64,000 bases of DNA from Donghicola tyrosinivorans (GTDB taxonomy: Bacteria; Pseudomonadota; Alphaproteobacteria; Rhodobacterales; Rhodobacteraceae). The notes beneath the pieces are model-generated. The model did no database searches. It saw only the letters and a program-made list of their open reading frames with translations, and was not told where the DNA came from. Shown piece after piece: positions 43,296 to 51,592 of the stretch (positions are counted from its first letter, which is position 1; each line of letters opens with the position of its first letter). The position numbers and the translations under genes are program-made. The stretch covers positions 62,001 through 126,000 of the forward strand of contig NZ_PVTQ01000012.1 in assembly GCF_003003355.1 (NCBI RefSeq), written 5' to 3'.

Positions 43296-45185
43296 ATGAC
43301 ACCCGTATCTCTCTCGGAACCTAGTTTCCTGAAGGTCGACGCCCCCAAAGCCGCCGTTGCCGCCTCTGGCACGGCTCCGAAGGGCGAGACCTTTGGAAAT
43401 CTGATCCATGAGGCCACCGGTGACGCCGGCTCTGAGGCCGAAGGAGCGAAGATCGTTGTCGCGCCCGAAGGCGAGGGTGCCGAGCAAGACACTGAAGGCA
43501 AAGAGACTGCTTTGAAGATTGCCGGTGCCACCAATGAAGGCGAGGACGACGCTCTGGGTCTGCCGCCCATTGCGCGTTTGCCCAAGGGTGGGCTGACCAC
43601 TGCCAAGCCCGAAGCCGTCGCGACAGCGGTCCCCACAAGTGACAAGCCTATCAGAGCTGCCGAAACTGCGCACGACGCCGAAGGTGTGGTGAATGCCGTA
43701 ACAGACGCAAAACCCGTGCAGCAGGTCGTGACCGAGGCCGCCGTAAAGGGAACCCCGCAAACCGTTGCGCAGACTGGCGATGCGCCGGTAGAGGCGGCGG
43801 TGGATGCACCGACCGAGGCCGCTCAGGTCATCAAGACCGCTGCCACTGTTGCTGCCCCCATCGCGGCGCAGCCCGAAGGCGACACCACGCCCGAGACTGT
43901 CAGCGCAGACACACCCGAAAGCCTAAAGGCGCAAGCCACCCGCGAAAAGCTGGCAACCTCTGCCCCTGTGACCGCGCAGACCGAAGAGGTCACACAGACC
44001 GCCAAGCAGGCAGAGGCCAAAGACATCAAGACCGTCAAAGCGGCGAAGTCACCCGTTGAAACGGCGACAAAATCTGAAAAGCCCGCCAAATCGGCAGAGG
44101 CATCGGACGTTGCGCCTGAACAAACCGTCGCGGCCCAGCCCGTGGACCAGGTCAAAGCGCAGCCCGACGCGGAAGTTGCCCTGCCGGATGCCGCACAAGT
44201 GACCGCACAACCGGTCGCACAAGATGATGCGCAACTGCAGGCCGCCGCGATCACCGGTCAGGCCGTGTCGCCCGCAGGCCAGACGGCACAAAACGCCACT
44301 CTCAGCGCGCCCACCACCGCCGCGCAACTGCGCAGTGCCGCAGGTCAGCGCATGGCCAGCACCGCGCCGCAAGCGTTGCAGGTCGGCACCCAAGGCGCTC
44401 CGGCAGCCTCGACCCTGTCGCGCGTTCAGTCGGCCGCCAACGCGAAATCTCCGGTCGTTGGCAAAGCCGCGCTGGCGGCTCAGGCGGAACAGACCGCCCC
44501 CGCGTTGTCGCGTACCGGCGCTGAGCCCCGCTTTGCTATGGAAATGGCCGCCGTCGATCCGATGCAGCAGGCCCTGAGCCCCGAGATGATCATGGGCGAC
44601 ACCGAGACCGACACCGTCGCCAGCCTGATCGCAGACAAGGGCCTGCCCCAGCAACCCGTGCAAGGCCAACCGACCGCCGCGCCCATGGTACAGGTCCAGC
44701 AATCGCCGGACAGCTTCACCATGCCAACCGGTGACACCCAGCGCCCCAGCCTGGCGAACGCAGAACTTTCGCTTGAGGATGCCAACTGGCCAGAAACCAT
44801 GGTCGAGAACTTCGGCCTTGAACAACTGGCCGATGGCGAAGCGATCGAGATCCAGCTGACCCCCGAAAACATGGGCCGCGTCCAGCTGCGTATGGAACTG
44901 CGCGACGGTCAGGCCAGCGTGATGATCGTGACGGAAACCGCCGAAGCGGCGCGCCAGTTCAACGACAACCAGCAGCGCCTGTCCGAGATGATGGCGAAAG
45001 CAGGTATCGAACTGGCAAGCCATGACGCCAGCGCCGGACACAAGAACCTTGGCGGCCAAGGCGGTCAGGGCAATGGCAACGGCAACGCAAACGGAATTGC
45101 CGGACAGAACGGCGAAGACATGAATCAGACCAGCACCGCGCAAAAGCAGCGCGATCCCAACAGACTGGTGGACGTAGAGGCATAG
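43296..45185 (+). CDS. fliK: flagellar hook-length control protein FliK
   Basis: 629 aa, long for FliK. ATG 43296 is preferred because AAGGA lies 5 bases ahead; ATG 43290 and 43257 are alternatives. Residues 1-430 are Ala/Glu/Thr-rich and disordered with repeated A-P-V-x-A/Q-T-E segments, the molecular ruler part. The C-terminal Flg_hook domain is clear (~500-590): VENFGLEQLADGEAIEIQLT, PENMGRVQLRMELRDGQASV, MIVTETAEAARQFNDNQQRL. It ends in a Gly/Asn-rich tail. It switches export from hook to filament proteins. Confidence 0.88.
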   Translation: MTPVSLSEPSFLKVDAPKAAVAASGTAPKGETFGNLIHEATGDAGSEAEGAKIVVAPEGEGAEQDTEGKETALKIAGATNEGEDDALGLPPIARLPKGGLTTAKPEAVATAVPTSDKPIRAAETAHDAEGVVNAVTDAKPVQQVVTEAAVKGTPQTVAQTGDAPVEAAVDAPTEAAQVIKTAATVAAPIAAQPEGDTTPETVSADTPESLKAQATREKLATSAPVTAQTEEVTQTAKQAEAKDIKTVKAAKSPVETATKSEKPAKSAEASDVAPEQTVAAQPVDQVKAQPDAEVALPDAAQVTAQPVAQDDAQLQAAAITGQAVSPAGQTAQNATLSAPTTAAQLRSAAGQRMASTAPQALQVGTQGAPAASTLSRVQSAANAKSPVVGKAALAAQAEQTAPALSRTGAEPRFAMEMAAVDPMQQALSPEMIMGDTETDTVASLIADKGLPQQPVQGQPTAAPMVQVQQSPDSFTMPTGDTQRPSLANAELSLEDANWPETMVENFGLEQLADGEAIEIQLTPENMGRVQLRMELRDGQASVMIVTETAEAARQFNDNQQRLSEMMAKAGIELASHDASAGHKNLGGQGGQGNGNGNANGIAGQNGEDMNQTSTAQKQRDPNRLVDVEA

Positions 45186-45195
45186 GAATTGAACA

Positions 45196-45792
45196 ATGAG
45201 TGACGCAAACGCAGATGCTCCCAAAAAGAAAGGTGGTCTGGTCAAGATCATCCTGATGGTTGTCGGCGCCCTCGTCATTCTTGGCGGCGGCTTTGGCGCG
45301 GGGATTTTCTACGCGGGCCAGCAGATTTCACCCTCGGAAGAGGTGCTGCGTCTGGTCGAACGGACCTCGACAGACGGCAGCGGCGGCGAAGGCGGCGGTG
45401 ATGGCGCAGAAGGCGAAGGGGAAGGCGAAGGCGGTCCCCAGCGCAAGATGAAAGACATCCCCGAAACTCCGGTCTTCGAGACGAACTACTACGAATTCCC
45501 CGAACCTCTGACCACGAACCTGCGCGGCTCGCGCCGGTTCCTTCAGGTGGGTATCGGCATGTCGACCCAGTATGATCAGCAGGTGATCAGCAACGTAGAA
45601 AACCACGCAATGGCGCTGCGTTCTGATATGCTTGCGGTGATCAGCGGCTTTTCCGAAGAGGATGTGGCTGGCAAGGATGGCCGCGCGCTGCTGTCGCTGA
45701 CCCTGAGGGATGCGGTGAACGAACGCCTTGAACAGCTGGAAGGCTTTGGCGGGATCGAAGACGTGTTCTTCCCCTCTTTCGTGCTGCAGTAA
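45196..45792 (+). CDS. fliL: flagellar basal body-associated protein FliL
   Basis: 198 aa. Short basic N-terminus, one membrane segment (IILMVVGALVILGGGFGAGIFYA), a Gly/Glu-rich linker (GSGGEGGGDGAEGEGEGEGG), then the FliL periplasmic domain from YYEFPEPLTTNLRGSRRFLQ through VISGFSEEDVAGKDGRALL to VFFPSFVLQ. FliL surrounds stator units and supports torque. 10 bases after fliK, 17 before fliM. Confidence 0.93.
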   Translation: MSDANADAPKKKGGLVKIILMVVGALVILGGGFGAGIFYAGQQISPSEEVLRLVERTSTDGSGGEGGGDGAEGEGEGEGGPQRKMKDIPETPVFETNYYEFPEPLTTNLRGSRRFLQVGIGMSTQYDQQVISNVENHAMALRSDMLAVISGFSEEDVAGKDGRALLSLTLRDAVNERLEQLEGFGGIEDVFFPSFVLQ

Positions 45793-45809
45793 GATCGGCG
45801 GAGCGCGGT

Positions 45810-46814
45810 ATGGCAAAGGCAACAAAACTTTCCAGCTTCGAGGTCGCCGCACTGGTCGACGGCCTCAAGAACCTGGACAACGATGGCGACGCCAACGACG
45901 CCAGTTCTCAGGCGAAACCGTATAAATTCGGCGAAGACAACCATTCGGCTCTGGGTGACTACTACGGCCTGCGCATGGTGAACGAGCGGTTCAACCGTCT
46001 GGCCCGCAGTGTGTTCCTGCCCTTTTTGCGGATGCAGCCCCGGATCAGCAGCTTTCCCCCCGAGGTGAAAAGCTATGACCATTACACGGACGAATTGGAC
46101 AACTTTTCCAGCCTGACGATCAGCCGGATCGATGAGCTGCGCGGCACCCAGATGGTGGTGCTGCAACCCAGCTTTGTCTCGCTGCTGACGAACGTGTATT
46201 ACGGCGGCTCGATTGATCAGCCGCCCCCCAGCGGGCGCAACGAATTCACCGCAACCGAACTGCGGGTGATCGAACTGGTGGTGGGCGGGCTGAACCGTGC
46301 GCTGGAGATGGCATGGCGTGATCTGTTCCAGATCAACTTCACCAAACCCAGCCACGAGGAAAACCTGCAATTCGCCAGCTTTCTGGACGGGCAGGATCAG
46401 GTGGTGAAGTGTTCCTTCATCGTGCAGCTGCCCAATGCGGACCCTGCGGATGTGGATATCCTGTATCCCCTGCAAACCCTGAAACCGATTGCCGCGCAGC
46501 TGCGTTCGCGCACCCAGTCGGATGTAATGGGCGAAGACCTGAGCTGGCGCCAGCGTCTGGAACGCGCCGTCATGGAGGTTCCGCTGACCATCGAGGCCCA
46601 TCTGGACGAGCCCGAAGTGCAACTGGGCCAGATCAGCGGCATCACGGCAGGCAAAGTGGTTCCTGTGAACCTCAAGCCCAAACCGCGCCTGCTGATCGGA
46701 GGCGAGACCTTCTTTATGGGCGAGCTGGGGGAAGTCTCTGGCAAAGCCGCCATCAACATCACACAACAATTGCCCACGGGCACTGACCTTGCACCGAAAG
46801 GAGCACAGACATGA
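45810..46814 (+). CDS. fliM: flagellar motor switch protein FliM
   Basis: 334 aa. The middle domain shows LGDYYGLRMVNERFNRLARS, FLPFLRMQPRISSFPPEVKS, and TNVYYGGSIDQPPPSGRNEF, TATELRVIELVVGGLNRALE; the C-terminal SPOA domain (VPLTIEAHLDEPEVQLGQIS, VPVNLKPKPRLLIGGETFF) packs with FliN. The N-terminal CheY-binding L-S-x-x-E-I-D-A-L motif is only loosely visible (LSSFEVAALVDGL). Overlaps fliN by ATGA. Confidence 0.93.
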   Translation: MAKATKLSSFEVAALVDGLKNLDNDGDANDASSQAKPYKFGEDNHSALGDYYGLRMVNERFNRLARSVFLPFLRMQPRISSFPPEVKSYDHYTDELDNFSSLTISRIDELRGTQMVVLQPSFVSLLTNVYYGGSIDQPPPSGRNEFTATELRVIELVVGGLNRALEMAWRDLFQINFTKPSHEENLQFASFLDGQDQVVKCSFIVQLPNADPADVDILYPLQTLKPIAAQLRSRTQSDVMGEDLSWRQRLERAVMEVPLTIEAHLDEPEVQLGQISGITAGKVVPVNLKPKPRLLIGGETFFMGELGEVSGKAAINITQQLPTGTDLAPKGAQT

Positions 46815-47095
46815 GCGACACCGTACCCGCAGAAGTCAGCGGCAAGCTGGGGATGCTGGCCAACGTCAAGGTCCGCATGACCGTCGAAGTGGGCCGCACC
46901 CAGATCACCATTCAGGACCTTCTGCGCCTGAACGAAGGCAGCGTGATTGAACTGGACCGCATGGCCGGTGATCCGCTGGATATTCTGGTCAACGGCACCA
47001 TCATCGCCCGCGGCGAGGTCGTGGTGGTCGGGGAACGTTTTGGCATCCGCTTTGGCGAGATTGTCGACCCCGAAACCCGCATGGCCTCGGTCTAA
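46811..47095 (+). CDS. fliN: flagellar motor switch protein FliN
   Basis: 94 aa SPOA domain: LGMLANVKVRMTVEVGRTQI, IQDLLRLNEGSVIELDRMAG, PLDILVNGTIIARGEVVVVG, RFGIRFGEIV. It forms the lower C-ring with FliM. Two hairpins and the fliO promoter follow within ~100 bases. Confidence 0.96.
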   Translation: MSDTVPAEVSGKLGMLANVKVRMTVEVGRTQITIQDLLRLNEGSVIELDRMAGDPLDILVNGTIIARGEVVVVGERFGIRFGEIVDPETRMASV

Positions 47096-47132
47096 CCCCC
47101 GCTGAAGGGGTTAAAAACGCACACACGGCATT

Positions 47133-47154
47133 GCGGCGCATCCCTTTGCGCCGC
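47133..47154 (+). terminator. hairpin after fliN
   Basis: GCGGCGCA - TCCCTT - TGCGCCGC, perfect 8-bp stem, 38 bases after the fliN stop. No T run follows, so it may be a transcript-stabilising or Rho-linked element at the end of the fliK-fliLMN unit. Confidence 0.4.
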
Positions 47155-47157
47155 CCA

Positions 47158-47183
47158 GCACCTCCTATCGGATAGGAAGGTGC
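47158..47183. repeat. near-perfect inverted repeat upstream of the fliO promoter
   Basis: GCACCTCCTATC - G - GATAGGAAGGTGC: arms pair except for one extra A in the right arm. It lies 9 bases before the -24 box at 47192. Either a second hairpin or an operator. Confidence 0.5.
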
Positions 47184-47191
47184 GCCCACGG

Positions 47192-47208
47192 TCGGCATGA
47201 AACTTGCT
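47192..47208 (+). promoter_or_regulatory. sigma-54 promoter of fliOPQR-flhB
   Basis: TCGGCATGAAACTTGCT, GG-N10-GC; weaker -24 box than the others but a good TTGCT -12 box. It contains the ATG at 47197, which therefore cannot be the fliO start from this promoter. Confidence 0.7.
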
Positions 47209-47247
47209 CCCTTTCCTGTGCAAATGGCAGGAAACTGGAGCAGACCG

Positions 47248-47532
47248 TTGGATTTCCTAGAGACACAACAGATCCTCACCACACTGGCCTTTCTGGCCGT
47301 GATGGGCCTCGCGTGGGTCGCGGTGCAGATGAACAAGGGCCGGATAGGGTCCAAGATCAAGCAGGGCCGCCGTCTGGTGGTCTGCGAGGCCGCCGCCATC
47401 GGCGCAGGCGAACGCGCTGTTCTGATCGAGGCCGACGGCCAGCCCATGCTGGCGATCCTGCCCCGCAAGGGACAGGCCCAGATCGTTCCCCTTGCCGCCC
47501 GCACCCCTGCGCAAGAGGAGACCGCCCAATGA
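47248..47532 (+). CDS. fliO: flagellar biosynthesis protein FliO
   Basis: 94 aa from a TTG start at 47248, with GGAG 7 bases upstream. The in-frame ATG at 47197 lies within the sigma-54 promoter. One membrane segment (ILTTLAFLAVMGLAWVAVQM) and a small beta domain (RLVVCEAAAIGAGERAVLIE, QPMLAILPRKGQAQIVPL) as in FliO, which helps FliP assemble into the export gate. Overlaps fliP by ATGA. Confidence 0.85.
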   Translation: MDFLETQQILTTLAFLAVMGLAWVAVQMNKGRIGSKIKQGRRLVVCEAAAIGAGERAVLIEADGQPMLAILPRKGQAQIVPLAARTPAQEETAQ

Positions 47533-48311
47533 TCGCCCGCACCCTGCGCCGCACGCCCCCGATGGTCTGGACCGCTTTGATCGTTTCCATGGCGATGATC
47601 TCTATCGCCATGCCCGCAGAGGCTCAGGGCCTGCCCGCCCTGAGCCTCACCCAACCCGGCGGCGAGAATGGCGAGGTCACCTATTCGCTGACCTTGCAAG
47701 TTCTGGCGCTGATGACCGTGCTGACGGTCCTGCCCTCGATTGTTCTGGGGATGAGCGCCTTTACCCGCATCATCATCGTGCTGTCGATCCTGCGTCAGGC
47801 CCTTGGCACCCAGCAGACCCCGCCGAACCAAGTGTTGGTCGCGGTCGCCCTGTTCCTGAGCTTTTTCGTGATGCAGCCGGTCCTGACCGAGCTTTATGAC
47901 ACCTCGCTCTCGCCTTATCTGGACGGCAACATGCCCGCCACAACGGCGCTGGAGTCGGGCAGCAAGATCGTCAGCGAATACCTGATGGGCAACACCCGCC
48001 AGAACGATCTGCTGATGTTCAGTGAACTGTCCGGCGAAGGCCCCTATGCCTCGCCCGAGGATGTGCCCCTGTCGGTGCTGCTGCCTGCCTATATTACCTC
48101 GGAACTGAAGACCGCCTTCCAGATCGGTTTCCTGCTGTTCCTGCCGTTTCTGGTCATCGACATGGTCATCGCCTCGATCCTGATGGCGCTGGGTATGATG
48201 ATGCTGTCACCCATGCTGGTCTCGCTGCCGTTCAAGCTGCTGCTCTTCGTTCTGGTGGACGGATGGGCGCTGACGATGGGCTCGCTCGCCAGCAGCTTTA
48301 TGGGAGGATAA
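47529..48311 (+). CDS. fliP: flagellar export gate protein FliP
   Basis: 260 aa, ATGA overlap with fliO. Cleavable signal (MVWTALIVSMAMISIAMPAEA) typical for FliP, then LQVLALMTVLTVLPSIVLGM, TRIIIVLSILRQALGTQQTP, PNQVLVAVALFLSFFVMQPV and ITSELKTAFQIGFLLFLPF. FliP forms the core pore with FliQ and FliR. Confidence 0.97.
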   Translation: MIARTLRRTPPMVWTALIVSMAMISIAMPAEAQGLPALSLTQPGGENGEVTYSLTLQVLALMTVLTVLPSIVLGMSAFTRIIIVLSILRQALGTQQTPPNQVLVAVALFLSFFVMQPVLTELYDTSLSPYLDGNMPATTALESGSKIVSEYLMGNTRQNDLLMFSELSGEGPYASPEDVPLSVLLPAYITSELKTAFQIGFLLFLPFLVIDMVIASILMALGMMMLSPMLVSLPFKLLLFVLVDGWALTMGSLASSFMGG

Positions 48312-48315
48312 CCCC

Positions 48316-48582
48316 ATGGATTTCGACGCGAATATCGAACACCTCAAGATCGCCTACTGGAACATCCTGATGACCGCCGGTCCCATCCTTGGCATCGCGC
48401 TGGCGGTGGGTCTGCTGATCGGGGTTTTGCAGGCCGCAACCTCGATCAACGAAAGCACCCTTAGCTTTGTGCCGAAACTGGCGGTGGTGCTGATCTCTAT
48501 GGCGCTGCTCTCGGGCTTCATGCTGCGGGTGATGTCCGACTACTTCAGCTTTGTCTTCGAGACGATTTCGACGGTGCACTGA
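48316..48582 (+). CDS. fliQ: flagellar export gate protein FliQ
   Basis: 88 aa with two membrane helices; contains ILMTAGPILGIALAVGLLIG, VLQAATSINESTLSFVPKLA. Four bases after fliP with GGAGG in the fliP end as ribosome site; one base before fliR. Confidence 0.96.
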   Translation: MDFDANIEHLKIAYWNILMTAGPILGIALAVGLLIGVLQAATSINESTLSFVPKLAVVLISMALLSGFMLRVMSDYFSFVFETISTVH

Positions 48583-48583
48583 C

Positions 48584-49408
48584 ATGCTTCCCTTGGCGAA
48601 CACAGTTAGCGGAATTCCCGGCCTGCCTCTGACAGAGGTGGTCGAGGTCGCGCTGCAATTCATGTTCGCCATGCTGCGCGTGGGCGCCTTCATTGTGGCG
48701 GCTCCGTTCTTTGGCGCGCGCTATATCATGCTGCCGATCCGCGTGATCACTGGCGTGTTTCTGGGCATCGTTGTCTATTCGAACTTTGACATGCCCCCCG
48801 TTGAGCAACTGGTGAAACTTAGCGCCGTCGGCATGGTCCTGACCGAGATCGCCATCGGTCTGATCCCTGCCCTTCTGCTAACCATCCTATTCGGCGCGGC
48901 CAGTGTGGCCGGTGACCGGATCGCCTCGACCGCAGGTCTTGGCTTTGCCGCGCAGATCGACCCCGCATCGGGCACCAACGCGCCTGTGGTCTCGCAGATT
49001 TTCAGCCTGTTTCTGCTGGGGCTGTTTGTGGCCACCGACGGGCATCTGGTGGCCTTGGAACTGGTGATCAAAACGTATGAAACCATCCCCGCCGGGGCCG
49101 GTTTCCAAGCTGCACCTGCCCTATCGGCCGGGCAAGAAGCGGCGGCGATGATGTTCCAGATGTCCACCCAGATCATGATGCCCATCGTCACGATCCTTCT
49201 GCTGGTGAACGTGCTGATCGGGGTCATCACCCGCTCGGCCCCACAGATGAACATCTTTTCATTCGGCTTCCCCATGACGCTGACCGCGACCGTGGTGCTG
49301 CTTTTCTTTAACGCGCCCGCGCTGGCAGTGGCCTTCGAACACCTGACGGACGAAGCCCTTGTTCTGCTGCGCGACACCCTGAGGGAGATGGCCAATGGCA
49401 GAGGGTGA
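48584..49408 (+). CDS. fliR: flagellar export gate protein FliR
   Basis: 274 aa from ATG 48584; the frame to 48551 lies in fliQ. Multiple membrane helices: FMFAMLRVGAFIVAAPFFGA, LPIRVITGVFLGIVVYSNF, AATGLGFA-like region (STAGLGFAAQIDPASGTNAP) and IFSLFLLGLFVATDGHLVAL. It completes the FliPQR pore. Overlaps flhB by 14 bases. Confidence 0.95.
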   Translation: MLPLANTVSGIPGLPLTEVVEVALQFMFAMLRVGAFIVAAPFFGARYIMLPIRVITGVFLGIVVYSNFDMPPVEQLVKLSAVGMVLTEIAIGLIPALLLTILFGAASVAGDRIASTAGLGFAAQIDPASGTNAPVVSQIFSLFLLGLFVATDGHLVALELVIKTYETIPAGAGFQAAPALSAGQEAAAMMFQMSTQIMMPIVTILLLVNVLIGVITRSAPQMNIFSFGFPMTLTATVVLLFFNAPALAVAFEHLTDEALVLLRDTLREMANGRG

Positions 49409-50546
49409 CGACGGCCAAGAAAAGACAGAAGACCCATCCGAACGAAAGAAAGAACAGGCCCGCGAAGACGGTAAGGTTCTTACGTCCAAGGAGATCTTTG
49501 TCCTTTTCAGCATTATCTCGGCCATCGCTCTGGTGATGACCACATCGGCTATGGGCCAGATGCTGGCGGGCCGTTGGGCCACGTGGCTGCGCTTTGACAC
49601 CACCGAACAGCTGGAGACCATCATCGTCACCCGCAGCAGCGAGGCCCTTTGGACCATGTTCCTGATCGGCATGTCCTTTGGCATTCCCATGCTGATCCTG
49701 ACCTTCGTGGTGCAGGCGGGCATGGGCGGTCTGAACTTCTCCACCAAAGCGATGTCGTTCAAGGGCAGCAAGCTGAACCCCGGTGCGGGGCTGAAACGCA
49801 TGGTGTCCATGAAATCACTAGTGGAACTGGGCAAGGCGCTGATGAAGGTCGGCCTATTGGGCGGCGCGGCCTACGGGGTGCTGATGGGGATGCTGCCCAA
49901 CATGGGCGAGATGTACTCCATGTCCCCCTCTGGTGCCCTCTCGACGTTCAACGGCGGGCTGATCAAGCTGCTGATCGCCCTGACCATCGGCCTGGCGGTC
50001 ATCGGCTCGGTAGATGTGGGCTACCAGTTCTACAGCCTGAATAAGAGCCTGAAGATGTCTCGGCAAGAAATGAAGGACGAGATGAAGCAGTCCGAAGGTT
50101 CCCCCGAAATCAAAGGCGCGATCCGTCGCCGCCAGATGGAGGCCGCTCAGAACGGCGCTGCCCGCCGCAAATCGCTGGAAAAGGTGCCGGACGCCACAGC
50201 CGTCATCACCAACCCGACCCACTTTGCGGTTGCCCTGCGCTATAACCCCGATGAAAACGACGCCCCCATCGTGCTGGCCATGGGCAAGGGCGCTTTGGCC
50301 CACCGGATCATCGAACGGGCCGCTGCTGCAAAGGTTACCACCATTCAGGCACCCCCCTTGGCCCGTGCGCTGTTCTTTACCAGCGCCCTGGACCATCCGA
50401 TTTCCGAGGCCCTCTACGTGGCGGTCGCCGCCATTCTGGCCCACGTCTACCGTCTGGATCACGACATGCCCACGGAAATGCCTGATCTGGAAATCCCGAA
50501 AGAACTGCGACTGGATGAACACGGTCGCCCCGAGGAGAAGAAGTAA
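49395..50546 (+). CDS. flhB: flagellar export switch protein FlhB
   Basis: 383 aa. N-terminal KTEDPSERKKEQAREDGKVL is typical of FlhB; four membrane segments follow; the autocleavage motif N-P-T-H is in VITNPTHFAVALRYNPDEND, with IVLAMGKGALAHRIIERAAA after it. It changes export specificity together with FliK. A short hypothetical gene follows in 1 base. Confidence 0.96.
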   Translation: MAEGDDGQEKTEDPSERKKEQAREDGKVLTSKEIFVLFSIISAIALVMTTSAMGQMLAGRWATWLRFDTTEQLETIIVTRSSEALWTMFLIGMSFGIPMLILTFVVQAGMGGLNFSTKAMSFKGSKLNPGAGLKRMVSMKSLVELGKALMKVGLLGGAAYGVLMGMLPNMGEMYSMSPSGALSTFNGGLIKLLIALTIGLAVIGSVDVGYQFYSLNKSLKMSRQEMKDEMKQSEGSPEIKGAIRRRQMEAAQNGAARRKSLEKVPDATAVITNPTHFAVALRYNPDENDAPIVLAMGKGALAHRIIERAAAAKVTTIQAPPLARALFFTSALDHPISEALYVAVAAILAHVYRLDHDMPTEMPDLEIPKELRLDEHGRPEEKK

Positions 50547-50547
50547 G

Positions 50548-50754
50548 ATGCAGAAGAAACGTCATCGTCAATCGGTCGGCACGCTGATCTCGACCCTCAG
50601 TTTTGCGGGCGTCAGCCTTGCGCTGGCCGATCAGGCCATGCAGGCCGAAGGGATGCGGATGCTGGGGTTGTGGCTGACCTCGGCGGTCTGTATGGCGGCC
50701 GCCCTGCGCTACCAGATCGCCCGCGCAATCGAAAAATTCCAGACCGGCGAATAA
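50548..50754 (+). CDS. small membrane protein after flhB
   Basis: 68 aa from ATG 50548, right behind the flhB stop with GAGGAGAAG as ribosome site. Basic N-terminus (MQKKRHRQSVG), two hydrophobic stretches (LISTLSFAGVSLALADQAM, MLGLWLTSAVCMAAALRY) and a charged end. No family recognised. As the last gene of the fliOPQR-flhB transcript it may belong to export or be a leftover. Confidence 0.65.
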   Translation: MQKKRHRQSVGTLISTLSFAGVSLALADQAMQAEGMRMLGLWLTSAVCMAAALRYQIARAIEKFQTGE

Positions 50755-50760
50755 ACGCAA

Positions 50761-50786
50761 AACGGGCCGCCTCATGGCAGCCCGTT
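50761..50786 (-). terminator. hairpin terminator between convergent genes
   Basis: AACGGGC - 12 bases - GCCCGTT. On the minus strand the stem is followed by TTTTGCG, so it fits termination of the gene at 50817-51374; on the plus strand it lies 6 bases after the small gene stop but lacks a T run. Confidence 0.6.
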
Positions 50787-50816
50787 CCGTAAATCGCTAT
50801 TCCTATGAAAGCGGCG

Positions 50817-51374
50817 TTACATCACCGGCAGGATCTGTGCACCGGCGCCCAGACGCTCGGCCCAGCCGATCATATCGGCCGAGACCTCCAGTTCCAGATC
50901 AGGCTGCGCTTTGACCAGAGCTGCAACGGCGCGGTCTTTCATCTTTTCCTTCGGCATTTCGCCAATGGTTACGGTCGCCCAGTCCTCATCCCCGACCTTG
51001 ATTTCAACGGTGGCAGGATCGGCGGTGTCACGGACCAGCCAGCTCAGGTCATCCAGCGCGTAGGGCACAGGGTCCGAAGGGCCATAGTTGCCCTCGATCC
51101 GCACCACATGAGTACGCACGAAACGGGCCAGCGCGTCAGGGCGGCTCAGAATGATGCCGCCACCAATACGGGGCCAGCCATCTTCAAGGATCATCCCCAG
51201 CGATTGCCAGTCCGACGTGCCTTCAGGGCGATAGGCCAAGGTGGTGTCATCCCCGCAACGCGCGACTTCGTGGGCCCCGTCACCGAAGACAATCTTGGCG
51301 AAGGGCTTGAGGTTTTCCAGCGAAACAAACGCAGATGCTTCAGAGGTTACGGGTGTTTGAGCAGTCTGGGACAT
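50817..51374 (-). CDS. hypothetical protein, antiparallel inside the flagellar locus
   Basis: 185 aa from ATG 51374 (MSQTAQTPVTSEASAF); the frame to 51449 lacks a ribosome site. Soluble, no signal. Strand-rich: SLENLKPFAKIVFGDGAHEV, CGDDTTLAYRPEGTSDWQSL, GWPRIGGGIILSRPDALARF, PATVEIKVGDEDWATVTIGE. No family recognised. It is the only minus-strand gene in the block 36.2-53.1 kb, so it may be an insertion unrelated to motility, though a flagellar role is possible. Confidence 0.65.
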   Translation of the reverse strand: MSQTAQTPVTSEASAFVSLENLKPFAKIVFGDGAHEVARCGDDTTLAYRPEGTSDWQSLGMILEDGWPRIGGGIILSRPDALARFVRTHVVRIEGNYGPSDPVPYALDDLSWLVRDTADPATVEIKVGDEDWATVTIGEMPKEKMKDRAVAALVKAQPDLELEVSADMIGWAERLGAGAQILPVM

Positions 51375-51530
51375 GCGTTGCGGTCTCCGTTGCAGGCCAT
51401 GGGTGCCGGTGCTGAGCGCACACCGGCGGATTGACTCTGACAACGGCACAAGGCCCCAGAGCTTTAGGCACCTCTCCGAAAGAGACTAATCCGATGGATC
51501 ACCTAACCCGATCGGGTGGCCAGATCGCAA

Positions 51531-51547
51531 CTGGCACGTAACATGCA
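51531..51547 (+). promoter_or_regulatory. sigma-54 promoter of the motF-like gene
   Basis: CTGGCACGTAACATGCA: full TGGCACG -24 box, GG-N10-GC, -12 box ATGCA. 45 bases before ATG 51593. Confidence 0.8.
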
Positions 51548-51592
51548 TAACCTCAGCGAATGCTCCCCCCTTAGTTTCCAGTAGGAGTGACC

